Below, piece by piece: positions 9,677 to 20,802 of a DNA stretch of 64,000 bases. This DNA comes from Eustoma russellianum (taxonomy: Eukaryota; Streptophyta; Magnoliopsida; Gentianales; Gentianaceae). The translations under genes were made by a program, and so were the position numbers. Position 1 is the first letter of the stretch. The number at the start of each line of letters is the position of its first letter. Under the pieces are notes generated by a model that worked only from the letters and a program-made list of their open reading frames with translations, made no database searches and was not told where the DNA came from. The stretch spans positions 29,848,776-29,912,775 of the forward strand of contig AP025048.1 in NCBI GenBank assembly GCA_036186865.1. Direction: 5' to 3'.

Positions 9677-12138
9677 GTCTGTGAGTGCCCTGTGCTATTC
9701 TTCCGATTGGAAGTACTAAACATAGCTGGAAACCGCTTGACGGATGCATGCGCTTCTTATGTTTCCACCATCTTAAAGAACTGCAAAGGTAAACACATTT
9801 TGCTGCCGTCTATCTCATTGCTGGCTGCTTCTGGGAAATCAAATGATCCTGTGTGCAACTGGACAACTATTGTAGTTTGTTTTCCCCATGGCTTTGTTCC
9901 ATCTGTTAATGAAAGTGTCAACATAATGTGAGAGATAGGTAAACCAAGGTCAATAGAGGTTCTCCTGCCTGATTGTTTATTTTCTTTACCTATGGTTCTT
10001 TATATAGATTCGTTCTTGCTGGACAGTACAGCTTATTCCTGTTCTTCCTTGACAATGTCTTGGGTTTGGGTAGTGGGTTTGTAGTGTGGATGCTGGTCTT
10101 GTCATGTTACTCTTTTTGTCTTAGTTTGTCCTGTAGCAGGAGGTCCTTTTTGTCCTCCCTCTTTCTGTAAATGGTTACATGTTATTCTGTGAATGGAAGC
10201 TCATCTTACTTACAAGAAAAAAAGAATATCTTGGCTTTGCAGCTCTTTATGCTTTAAATATTGAGCAGTGTTCCATCACCTCCAGAACAATACAAAAGAT
10301 ATCTGACTCACTAGATGGTGGATCAAATCTTGCTCATCTTTCTATAGGTAGTTAATTATTCTAAGATTCTTCAAGATCTTTCTACATGTTCGCTACCGTG
10401 AAGTTTATAATTCTGGTTAGCTCCACAGGTCACAACCATCCCGTATCTGGAAATGCCATCATTGGCCTTTTGCTCAAACTTGCCGCTTTGACAAGGTGAA
10501 TATTGTTTTATAAACGTTGTCTTCTTTTTCCCCTATCAGTTTTAGAAGCTTTTTTCTTCGTATCAACAAAAAAAGGACTGGAATGAAAAACAAATCTCGT
10601 TTGGTGTTTTATTAGATTTCAAGAGATCAGTTTAAGAGGCATTAAGTTAAGCAAACATGTGATAGATGGCCTCTGTCAACTTTCAAAGACTTCAAACTTA
10701 TCAAGTTTGTTGCTCGGTGGTACTGGTATTGGAAGTGTAAGTCTTGTATCTGGTTGAATCTCTCTTGTTGATTTCCAGTTGCTTCTAAGTTACCATCATT
10801 GGTTTCTTTTTGGTGTTGATTTTATTTAGGATAGAGCACTGGACTTAACCAAGTCATTAGCTCTCGAGTCTCGTGAACTGGTGAAGCTTGACCTGTCATC
10901 CAGCGGATTGACTATGGAATATGCTGTTAAGCTCAATGTTGAATCTTCTCTAGTCAGCGGTATTCTTGAGTTGAACCTTGCAGAAAATCCTTTAGAGCAA
11001 GAGGTTTGTGTTCTTGGACTATTGTGTATTTAGGCTGAGGTTATTTTGCATAGCAAGCATAGGTACTTGATTCTTAAGGATTATCTTTAATGAATCAGGA
11101 CATGATTGAGAGGAAAGTAAAAACAGTTTGGATACTGTTGCTTTGCACATCTGTACTGTTCTGAACTGCATGGCTAATGAATTGATTTATCAATTAATGG
11201 TGAAAAGTAACAATATTATCAAATGTTTTCTGGCCTTCTTTAGAAACCCACTAACGTTTTTATGATTGCATCAATGGGACTCATAGTAGTTACCAGTTGT
11301 GGATATGAATTCTTATAATGTAGCGAAGGAGACTATCTTATGTCTTCTAGCACTAGTAATCATGAGCGTATGAAATCACTCGGTCTTGGTTCTTAACAAA
11401 GTTTAATGTGAGATCTCAGGAATGCTTTTCTGCAACTATTTTATTCCTTAAACTAAAACTTCAAAGCAGGGTGCCAAAGCGTTAGCTTCATTGCTACGAA
11501 CTCCTCAGTGTTGCATAAAAGTTTTGGTGCTGCGGAAATGTCAATTCGGTTTAGCTGGAGTGCTTCAGATACTTGAAGCTCTATCTGATAACTGTTGCCT
11601 TGAGGAGCTCAACCTAGCTGGAAACTTCAATCTCGAAGAAAACCATGCTTCACCATTTAGCCAGATTTCTTTCAAAGAGAACTCCAACTCCAACAACACG
11701 CAGACTAGTCACAGCCTTTCAGGTCCTTCATTTAAGCCATCTGTATCAATGCAGTCTGAAACATCGCATCAAGAAGTCTGCATATTGAATACAGAAGACA
11801 ATCAACTTGAGGTAGCGGATAGTGATGATGAACCTGACAGGGAAAAAGATGAGACAATTGCATCAGATGCAGATGGGCTTAGCGTATTGAATAAGGGTCA
11901 GCTTCGGCCGAAGTTCCTTCATCCGCTTTTAGCATCTGTTAATATGGCAAAGAACTTAAAATTTTTGGACCTTAGTGACAATGGGATCTCACAGAATGTT
12001 GCGGTGGAATTGTGCAATGTTTGGTCATCAGGTCCGAGAGCTGGTTGTGCTCAGTGTCACATTAAGGATGGTGTGGTTCATTTGTCTGTGCAAGGATACA
12101 AATGCAGCGGGATGAGACCATGTTGTAGAAGGATTTGA
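9677..12138 (+). CDS. TSK: TONSOKU (BRU1/MGO3) C-terminal exons
   Basis: Six exons join in phase: 9677-9788, 10243-10347, 10429-10495, 10616-10736, 10830-11003 and 11470-12138, in total 1248 nt, 415 codons plus TGA. All introns are GT-AG. The protein begins [19 protein letters not shown] and runs through successive leucine-rich repeats (SLNIEQC-type, [27 protein letters not shown]). It has an acidic stretch ([13 protein letters not shown]) and ends [20 protein letters not shown], like the Arabidopsis TONSOKU C-terminus. TONSOKU is a nuclear scaffold for replication-coupled DNA repair, histone inheritance and meristem maintenance; the LRR half is a protein-binding surface. The N-terminal TPR-like half and the linker are not in the window. 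The visible exons carry no lesion, so either the 5' part lies upstream or in the gap, or this is a 5'-truncated copy. Confidence 0.9.
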
Positions 12139-12281
12139 GCTTGTCTATATTTTCTATCTTGGCTTCTTTGGCTAGGAATAAGGGAGGTGGCGTAGGAGTC
12201 TTGTGTATGTTGTCCTAAACTTTTGTTTTCTCTAATTTATTTTTATCATTTTATTATATATAGTTTATCTTGTTTTTATTT
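12139..12281 (+). other. TSK 3' flank
   Basis: A T-rich stretch after the stop codon, probably the 3' UTR. No clear polyadenylation signal can be singled out. Confidence 0.4.
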
Positions 12282-12537
12282 GGGATAATTACCTTTACCT
12301 CCCCTGTGGTTTGGTTAATTCGCCAAAAATTTCCCTATGTTTTGAAAATAGACCTTTACCTCCCCTCTAGTTTGGGTTAAAGTGATTTCCGGCCAACTCC
12401 GTTCAAACCATAGGGGTCTGTGTTGGCCGGAAACCACTTTAGCCCAAACTAAAGGGGAGATAAAAGTCTATTTAGCCAAACCACAGGAAAATTCTTGGCG
12501 AATTAGCCAAACCACAGGGGAGGTAAGGGTAATTATC
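12282..12537. mobile_element. Foldback MITE, CCCCTGTGGTTTGG family, copy 1
   Basis: The left end gggataattacctttacct is mirrored at the right end by aggtaagggtaattatc. Between them cctgtggtttgg and its complement recur, together with ggccggaaaccactttag and its inverse, so the whole 256 bp can fold into one hairpin. Non-coding. Other members are at 13441-13666 and, with a long insert, 20803-21992. Confidence 0.85.
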
Positions 12538-12619
12538 TCGAGTTATTAACTTTTAAAACTACTGCTCACTAGCTCCTCCACTTTAGAGGGTACTTTTCAT
12601 CAACTTTTGTTTTGTTCTC

Positions 12620-12805
12620 AACCTAGCTACCCTCCATTGGTTAAACATGCGCTTGTGACATTGAGGTCACTGATTCGAGTCGCGGAAATAGCCTCTTGCA
12701 TAAAGTATAGAGTAAGATTGCATACATCAGATCGCGAAGCGATCCGGCCCTTCTCCAGACCCTGTGCAAACGCGGAAGACTGGTGCAGAGAGAACGATGT
12801 TTTAT
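12620..12805 (+). mobile_element. tRNA-derived SINE
   Basis: Carries a B-box-like gattcgagtcg at 12671, then the family words gcctcttgcataaa, gtaagattgcatacatcaga and acgcggaagactggtgca. The same words in the same order are at 38345-38530. The short ORFs that cover it on both strands are not genes. Confidence 0.7.
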
Positions 12806-14652
12806 AGACCAATTATCAGCCGCCTTTTAGGAAAATGCCCAGTTAATGTTCCATTATCCTTGTTCACTTTCATGTCTAATAAACTATTGACAGCGTATCT
12901 ATTATTCTGTTCACTTTAACTTTTTTGTTATATATGTAATCTCTACATGTTAAATTATTAACATGTATTTCTGAAATTCATATAGTATGTAGTAAGATTT
13001 GTGCTCAACTCAACACGAAGCAATCAAACAAAGCTAATGTGATGGTCACGTGAAAATAATAGCAACACTGTTGTATATGTATCATTGTACATCTTCATGT
13101 CCAGAATATTTGTTTCCTTCCAATGGGTGCATGCCACCACATCATGAGTTGGCAACCCATTTATGAGCTTTTTGCATGGGTTGTGGACATATGGATTTTT
13201 GTTACATAATGTTTTACAATGTGCGTTCTGAATTTGATTACATTCTTAGCTTTTCTCATCTAGGAGTCATCAAATCGTGGTAGTAAAATTTGTCGTGGTA
13301 CACATTAATATTGATGGAAAGAAAATAAGAGTCGTAACATTTGTATATTGGTATTATAATCATGTATTATTATTTTTATTTTATTTTATAAAATAATATA
13401 ATACGATATATTGAAAAATCAACTGTGGCAATATTTTTAAGGGATAATTACCTTTACCTCCCCTGTGGTTTGGCTAAATAGACTTTTACCTCCCCTCTAG
13501 TTTGGGTTAAAGTGGTTTCCGGCCAACACAACCCCCTATGGTTTGGACGGAGTTCACCGGAAACCACTTTAACCCAAACTAGAGGGGAGGTAAAGGTCTA
13601 TTTTCAAAACACGGGGAAATTTTTGGCGAATTAGCCAAACCACAGGGAAGGTAAAGGTAATTTTCCCTTTTTATTTTTAGTTTTGTTTTGTATGTTTTGG
13701 ATTATTGCCTCATTTATGTGAAAATGATTGCTCTCGTTTAAAGATATTACCATAGTTTGACTTGAGACAAAGTTCAATTTGATTTGATTCAAATAGTTAA
13801 TTTAAACTATGTATCAAGTCAAATTAGGATAATAGTTTTATCACTGAGAAAATATATATTTATTTTTTGTTCTCAAATGATATCGCATGATAAACTATTT
13901 GAACTTTGTTTACATTGAAAAAACAAATATATGGACAGTATCCAGCATACAATTTATAATGAGAACAATTGGACTTCTATTGTTTTGCTTAATTTCTGTT
14001 TGATTAGTTGGCCTTGACAAATTTTTTTCTGCTTGCTAACAACTTACTTTGATTATTTGGTGTTGGAAAGATACATAAATGTACATTCCTATGTACTTTA
14101 GAACACTTTTGCCTACCCCCCCCCCCCCCCCCAACCCTTGGCCCCGGATTCTAGGTTTTGTGGACGCCCCAAAATAAAGACGATGCGTTATCCGAGCGCG
14201 AATTGCTGGAAGATTACCTATTGTTGCGTCCTCTCTGAATAAAGAAGAGAATTTCTATCATACCTGCCAGTACATATCATATATGTGGTATCACACTAAA
14301 GCAGATGAATGCTTGATGCCACCATATACTCCACTAGGAGTGTATATCAATAGTAAAGATTGTTCTTGTATAAAAACAATTTTCTTCTTCTTGTTGGGTA
14401 TCTGTTTCTTCGGTTTTATTCTTTTCATCATGTCTAGATTTCCAAGGCCAACACTTGATATGTGTGATAAAGGCTGCTCTTGGATCACTCATTTCTGTAT
14501 TGCTTATGTTTTTTACTTTTTCGTGGTATATGTCATTTAATGTCAGATATGTTGCCGTCGCATCGTGTTACCTTGATGGACTGACTTAGTATTTTAAATT
14601 TTTTAAGCTAATACGCTTAAATCCTTTGTGAACCCATTTTGAATATTGAATA
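12806..14652. other. Intergenic region without a supported gene
   Basis: AT-rich. It holds the MITE at 13441-13666 and a 17-base C run at 14116-14132. A + ORF of 85 codons at 14283-14540 is hydrophobic and Phe/Cys-rich, has no recognisable motif, and is probably fortuitous. Confidence 0.6.
13441..13666. mobile_element. Foldback MITE, CCCCTGTGGTTTGG family, copy 2
   Basis: Starts gggataattacctttacct and ends gtaaaggtaattttccc, with the same internal cctctagtttgggttaaagt block and its inverse as copy 1. It is shorter (226 bp), because the left arm lacks one repeat of the cgccaaaaatttcc segment. Confidence 0.85.
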
Positions 14653-14849
14653 TGTTTGATAAACATAGAACGAGTAGAAAATTCTTGATTTCGTTGATTC
14701 ACTAGTTTGGTTACTATACAAATTTATAGCATTTACACTGATACAAGAAAGGAAACTAATATCAATTATTACAATGATTGATGCTGATTGATTGCATTCT
14801 AATGATTATTATTTCTTTCCTTCCTTGTTTTTAGGTCACGTTTCTCACA
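14653..14849 (-). repeat. 3' LTR of element B
   Basis: Starts tgtttgataaac and ends tttctcaca in + orientation. It is followed by ctctccttcaagatg, the complement of a decayed polypurine tract. It shares tagaaaattcttgatt, gattcactagtttgg and aatttatagcatttacact with the other LTR, but has about 60 bp more in its right part. Confidence 0.85.
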
Positions 14850-15414
14850 CTCTCCTTCAAGATGAGTCGTCGGATCTCCAATGCTTAGCTTGCGCAATGC
14901 CTCGTGGTATACTTCATTAGGCACAGTTTTGGTAAGTATGTCTCCCAGCTGATCTTCAGTCCGAGTGTAGGGTAGGCAAATAATCTCCTCTTCCAGTTTT
15001 TCATTGATAAAGTGTCGATCTGCCTCGACATGTTTAGTTCTGTCATGCTGGACCGAGTTTTCTTATATGCTGATAGCTGCTTTGTTGTCACACATTATCC
15101 TGCACGTATTCTTTGGCGGAAATCCCATTTCCATAAAAGCTTTCGTAACCATAGTACCTCCGCTACCCCTTTGATAATTCCTCTGTACTCTGCTTCAGCA
15201 CTTGATAATGAGACTACCTTCTGTTTCTTGCTCTTCGAGGTGACCAAATTCCCTCCGACCAGGGCAAAGTACCCTGAAGTTGACCGTCGATCATTTGGGT
15301 TACCTGCCCAATTTGCATCTGTATAAGCGTGTATCTCTAAGCGACCATTCCTTCGAACACCACTCCGCTTCCTACTGACCCTTTTAAGTACCGAACAATT
15401 CGTAGTGCAGCCTC

Positions 15415-17953
15415 CTAATGATCCTCTTGAGGTTTGTGCATGAACTGGCTTACGACCCCAACAGCGTAAGCAACATCTGGCCGAGTGTGTGACAGATAAA
15501 TAAGTTTCGCTACAAGTCTTTGATATTGTCCTATGTCTGTCATCCTTGCTCCCTCAGTTATTCGCAGGCCATGATTTACCATCATTGGTGTCTCCGCTGG
15601 TTTACAGTCCATCAAGCCAGTTTTTGCCAATAAATCTAGGATATATTTCCTTTGTGAGATAAAAATGTCCATATCTGACCATAGTACTTAATGCCTAGAA
15701 AGTACTTAAGCCTTCTCAAATCTTTCATCTCAAATTATCAAAACAGCCGCTTTTTTAGTTCGGCTATGTCTTCCTTATCACTACCGGTGATGATCATATC
15801 GTCCACGTAGATAATTAAGCAGGTTACCATATTTCGTAGCTGTTTTAGGAACAAAGTGTGATCAGAATTGCTCTGTCAGTAGCCATACTTCCTCAAAGCC
15901 ACAGAGAATCTTCCGAACCAGGCTCTCGGAGACTGTTTCAGACCATACAACGCTTTGTGGAGCCTAACCTTCGTCTGGACCAAAACCATCGGAAAAACCT
16001 GGAGGGGCCTCCATATACACTTCCTCCTTCAGATCACCATGTAGAAAGGCATTTTTAACATCAAACTGGAACAAGGGCCATTCACAATTGGCTGCCATAG
16101 AAAATAACACTCTTATTGTGTCGATCTTGGCTACTGGGGAGAATGTTTCAGAGTAGTCAATGCTATAGGTTTGAGTATACCCTTTCGCTACCAGACGCGC
16201 TTTGTACCTTTCGACAGTGCCCGTCTTCGTGGTATTTGATGGTGTACACCCATTTGCACCTAGCCGGTATCTTTTATGGGATCAACTTACATCTTTCCCA
16301 TGTCTTATTCTTCTCGAGCCCTTATCTCTTATTCCATAGTATGTCTCCATTTGGGACTCTTTAGTGCTTCCTCTACAATTCTTGGTATCTTTGACTCATA
16401 CAGCGATGTCTGAAATGATATTGCAATCCTGGATAGTTTCCTCTTTGTCAAACCAGCCACCGGATACTTTGACTTCTTGGGGACATACTCAAGTTCATAC
16501 CGTACCGGTGGTACTTCTCTATTCCTACGAGGGGGAAGTTGGTACCTTTCGAATTTCATTGTTAGATTCATCAAGGAGAGCACATGGATTAAAGGGACTA
16601 GGAGAAGAAGAAGGTGTGAGAGTAGGACTTACCTAAGGATGTTCGTCCGAAGGAGAGATCCCTTGTGCGTGCTCAGTTAAATCGAGTGTTATCACGTTTT
16701 CAGAGGTAGCTCGGGGTTTTGTTGTATTTTCACCAGAGGAGGGATCGATAGGTAATGCTGGACTTAGCAGCCAATCGAGGGAGTCGGTGTAAGTGATCTC
16801 CCAGTGACCCAGAGATTGGAAATAATAGTATTCGGCTTCAAAGAAGTTGCAGTCCATAGTGGTGTATAGGCGATTATGTACCGGATCATAACACCGATAG
16901 CCTTTTTGATTGACCCCATAGCCCACAAAGACACACTTAATTGAACAGGCGTCAAGTTTTGCTCGTTGTGCCTTCGGAATATGCACATATACAGTACACT
17001 CAAATACACGAGGGGTGAGAGTAAGGTCAATGGGTATGGACGTATGTTGGGCGAGGGTGTCTATGGGTGTTTGGAGGTTTAGAATTTTTGTAGGTAGTCG
17101 ATTGATGAGGTAGGTTGCAGTAGCGATGGCTTCGGGCCAAAAATATTTGGGAACTTTAGATTCAATCATGAGAGCACAAGTGATTTCCAGTAGAATTCTG
17201 TTTTTGCGTTCTCCGACGCCGTTTTGTTGTGGGTTGTCTGGACAAGAGGTTTGATGGATTAGGCCTTTTTCTCGAAAAAACTGTTACATACGTTGGTTGA
17301 CATATTCTGGTCCATTGTTTGTACGTAGTATCTGGATGGAGGGTTGGTACTGGGTCTGTGCATGTGCATAAAACGAGACAAAACGGTCAAAACGTCAAAT
17401 TTTCGTTTAAGAAGGAACACCCATGTCATTCGTGTGTAATCATCAACAAAAACAAGAATATAAGAGACACCAGTGCGACTGGATTTCGGAGATGGTCCCC
17501 AGAGATCCGAATGAACTAATGCAAAAGGTTTATTTCGTCGGGTATTATTAGATGGAAAAGAGTGTCTGTGGTTTTTCGCCAAAATACAAGTATCACAAGA
17601 CAACTGATAAGTTTTCTGGAAAAAATTAGGAAATAAGAGTTCCAAATACCCGTTAGATGGGATGCCTAACGATGATGCCAAAGACATGCTTGTTTTTCAG
17701 ATGAACCATGGGAAAGTAATGCAGTACGGGTCTGATCTGCCTCATCGACATAGTATAGTCCGCTTTGTTCAAAGCCACGCCCAATGATCCTCTCCGTCCG
17801 AATATCCTGCAGTATACAAAAGGTAGGATGCATTAGAACTGTATAATTGAGTTCATTGGTGACATGGCTAATTGATAGTAATTTATGAGACAGTGTTAGG
17901 ATGTATAGGCAGTTTTGGATTTGAATAGTCGGGGATAGGTGTATAGTACCCAT
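15415..17953 (-). pseudogene. pol relic of copia element B
   Basis: Read right to left, the fragments are: protease/GAG-pre-integrase at 17953-17666; integrase core at 17687-17259 (HSDLWGPS, FVDDYTRMTW) and 17169-16633 (WPEAIATATYLINRLP and VFVGYGVNQKGYRCY); RT, with the catalytic YVDDMIITG at 15798-15809; and the RT connection at 15672-15415 (ISQRKYILDLLAKTGLMDCK). Part of RNase H can be traced from 15414 down to about 14880 in broken frames. Numerous stops and frameshifts rule out function. Confidence 0.88.
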
Positions 17954-18249
17954 ACCCTTTACAGGTGATAACCCCTATTGGCTGTTTGGATAAAGGATTT
18001 GGTGGGTGCGTTGATAACGGAGAAATCTAAAATGTCGTGGGACATTGTGTCAGTGGTCCCGGTCAAATACCCACCGGGACGATTTATTATGGTAGCTTTT
18101 GTGGGTTAAGTAAGTTTGGGGGGTTTGTAAGGATTTTTGTGGATGTTGAGGACTGAGGTGCAATTTCTGTAGAGTTTGGGGTTGGGGTTGTATTGTGGAC
18201 CGAGTATGAGGGCCAATTGGTGGTTTTTCGGAAATGCAGGGTGTGGGGA

Positions 18250-19506
18250 CTAAATATGGAGGGGCATAATGGTCAGTGGTAGTTTACAAGGGGAATTAGG
18301 GTAGGGAGTGGGAGAAAGGGGAAAACCTTTCTCCCTTTTACCTGGCGGCCGAAAGTCTCCTCCTTCCCCCCTTGCTGTGAATTCCTCCCCTCCTGTAAAT
18401 CCGGCGAAGCCTCCGGTGACTCTTTCTTCTGTATTGCTTGAGTTAGCAATGGCGGTCTTTGGATTGCCCGCTACCCTGCTGGCAGTACCTTTCCGTCCCC
18501 TCTTTCTGGTGTCTGGCCACCATCCCGGATAGCCGATGATTTTGAAGCATCCATAGGCAGTATGCCTCGTTCCTCCATAATGAGTGCATCTGAAGTTTGC
18601 TTTATCATCATCTTTGCGGAATGATGAGTTCACTGGTGATGGTGACTCTAACCATCCACTTGGTTTCCGTTTTCCCGGTGTTTTCGCTTTGGAGATCAGG
18701 CCACTGCCTAGACCTCCTCCTCCTGAGGGAGTCTCTACCTGTGATGACCTCCCTTCTAGTCTCATTATTGTTCTCCTGGCCACTTCTCTGCGTATCTCTC
18801 CATATGCTTCTTCCACCGTTGGTAGGGGATCTCTTTTCAGGAGATCCCTTTTGTCCTGATCATACTCCTCGCTGACAACTTGGAGGAGTTAGTATAGTCT
18901 GGTGGTTTGCTGCAATTGGTTGAATCTGGTCATATCCTCTGGGCACCTCATCGGATTAGGGCTCCTTCGATCAATCTCCTTCAAGATAGCCTGTAGTTGG
19001 CCATACACCTTTTCTATAGGCAGATTGCCCTGCTTAAGGCTGTTGGCCTTGACTGTTAAGTCAAAAATCTGAAGGGAATTATCCTCCCCACTACTGTATG
19101 TTGCCTCGATCTCTTTCCACAGTTCTCTTGCTATTGGATAATCAATATACTGGTTCACAATTTCTTCATCAATATTCTCTAGGATCCAGGTGAGTATCGT
19201 GGAGTCATTCTGGCGCCACTTAGGTTATTCTGAATCATCTTTGGACAGAGAGTTGGCTGTGATGTGGCTGAGCCTGCCTCTTCCATCTAAGGCCAGACTC
19301 ATTTTCCTTGCCCACGGGACATAGTTCTGGTATGTCAGTTTGTCCGTTAGGACAATTAGTTGACTGGACGGATTTTCTATTTGGCTTTTGTTTGGTGCTA
19401 TGTTCTAGAGCATTTCCATCACTTGAGCAAGGCTGAAAGTTTGAGAAGGGTTGTCCGGTACTCCCTTTGTGTGGGTAAAACTGGAGGTTGAAGAAGCGTC
19501 GGTCAT
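18250..19506 (-). pseudogene. gag relic of copia element B
   Basis: The start codon is at 19506-19504 (MTDASSTS). The segment QLIVLTDKLTYQNYVPWARK contains the copia gag N-motif. It is followed by NQYIDYPIARELWKEIEATY and, around 18590, the zinc-knuckle remnant CTHYGGTRHTAYGC, in which the second Cys is Tyr. In-frame stops at several points split it into pieces (19158-18889 and 18816-18250 are the longest). Confidence 0.85.
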
Positions 19507-19590
19507 GGTTGGTTTTTCTGTTGATTTACAGGTAGATGATGAGTTTGCCAATCATTCTATCCCAGGGATGGAATGAAGGCTCTGATATCA

Positions 19591-19722
19591 TATTTGATAA
19601 ACAAAGAACGAGTAGAAAATTCTTGATTTTATTGATTCACTAGTTTGGCTACTATACAAATTTATAGCATTTACACTCATATAAGAAAAGAAACTAATAT
19701 CAATTGCATTCTAATTCTCACA
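19591..19722 (-). repeat. 5' LTR of element B (shortened)
   Basis: Begins tatttgataaac (TA instead of TG) and ends ttctcaca. It lacks about 60 bp present in the other LTR, between aatatcaatt and the end. Confidence 0.8.
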
Positions 19723-19993
19723 TAATATACTCCATTTCTTTCTTTATATAGTTAAAATTTTTATTGGTTGACCAATTACAAACAATGTCGGCAATCATCT
19801 ATAATTATTCGCCTCAAAAATAAAAAAATCAACAAAATCCCTGTCTTTTCTCTAGAAATGCTAAGATCAGTGGCATATGCTCACAACAATCTTTTTTTCA
19901 AAAACCTTTCTTTACATCCTTGTGGTTTAATATAATGACCTCGGGTATAAAATCAGACTTTTAAACCCCTATATTCTGAAATTAAATTGGAAC

Positions 19994-20506
19994 TCAATTA
20001 AACCTTTTAATTTCACTGTTCTCAGTCCCGTCAGTTAGAATAGGCCTAATAACCAACCCGGAATCATCAATTCCACCAAAATGATCACCTGAAGCACCAA
20101 TGTTTTTCAACATAGCATTGATAGATGAAATCGATCTTTGTTTGCTTAGCCTACCAGAAAAATCCATTGGTTTATTCATATTGGCTGCGAAATTCGGCAA
20201 GCCCCGCTTTAGCAACTCACTATTATCCAAATTACTTCCCCCATCTGCACCACCATTCCTCTTGATCCTCCTCCATTCCTTCAACCATTTCCCTTTCCCT
20301 TTGTTGTAACCGGCGGCGGCGACGGCAAATGCTTCTGTCACCACCAAAGGAATCGAATTCATTTCCTCCAAAGTCCAAAGCTTTGATTCAGTAGCTCCTG
20401 TAGCTTCAAATCTCGAATATTGAATTCCCAAGTCCATCACCGAATACGTATATTTACACACCAAAGAATAGTACTTTGAAGCCCTGAAAATTAAACCCTT
20501 ATACAC
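19994..20506 (-). CDS. Unidentified ORF, 170 codons
   Basis: One continuous minus-strand frame. An internal Met at 20437 (MDLGIQYSRFEATG) is the more protein-like start. Composition is gene-like: SKLWTLEEMNSIPLVVTEAF, an Ala/Val stretch, then the basic GKGKWLKEWRRIKRNGG, a Ser/Asn segment, RLSKQRSISSINAMLKNIGA, and a C-terminus ending SEIKRFN. There is no signal peptide or membrane span. I do not recognise the family. It lies between element B and a terminal-inverted-repeat element, with no intron visible, so it may be a small gene, the last exon of a gene, or a retrocopy. Confidence 0.4.
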   Translation of the reverse strand: MYKGLIFRASKYYSLVCKYTYSVMDLGIQYSRFEATGATESKLWTLEEMNSIPLVVTEAFAVAAAGYNKGKGKWLKEWRRIKRNGGADGGSNLDNSELLKRGLPNFAANMNKPMDFSGRLSKQRSISSINAMLKNIGASGDHFGGIDDSGLVIRPILTDGTENSEIKRFN

Positions 20507-20802
20507 TAACGATTTAATTGAATGGCTTATTGAGTTTCCAATTTAATCCAAAATTATAGGGTCTAAAAGGTTGGATATTAAGCGAAAAGGAGCCTATGGG
20601 CCATTACCTCAACCACATAGGGTCTAAAGGTAGTGTTTTTTTTTTTTTTTTTTTTGGTTTTCCAAAGTTATAAACACCTTCCTCGTTAGGGCTCTGGGAA
20701 AACTATAATGCGACGTTTTTAACTAGAGTTACAAAACTCCAATAAGGTATCGAGTGACTAACCCATTTGGATACATAGAAGTATATGGTTAGAGTTTTTT
20801 TT
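20507..20802. other. Short intergenic stretch
   Basis: AT-rich with a T run at 20638-20655. Nothing identifiable. Confidence 0.5.

Larger units (their letters stand above)
14653..19722 (-). mobile_element. Ty1/copia LTR retrotransposon B
   Basis: Minus-strand element. The LTR at 14653-14849 follows the pol end and that at 19591-19722 precedes gag. The primer site is directly left of the right LTR (tggctctgatatca type, 19577-19590, i.e. TGATATCAGAGCC on the coding strand). Flanks gaata (14648-14652) and taata (19723-19727) are a near-perfect 5-bp duplication. The coding strand holds gag, protease, integrase, RT and RNase H in copia order, in many frames with stops, so it is old and inactive. 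The RT is most similar to that of element C (ISQRKYILDLL, PADTPM-type motifs). Confidence 0.9.

Noticed and set aside
14283..14540. 85-codon hydrophobic + ORF in the intergenic region.
   Set aside because: Composition follows the T-rich DNA. No motif, conserved start context or splice evidence.
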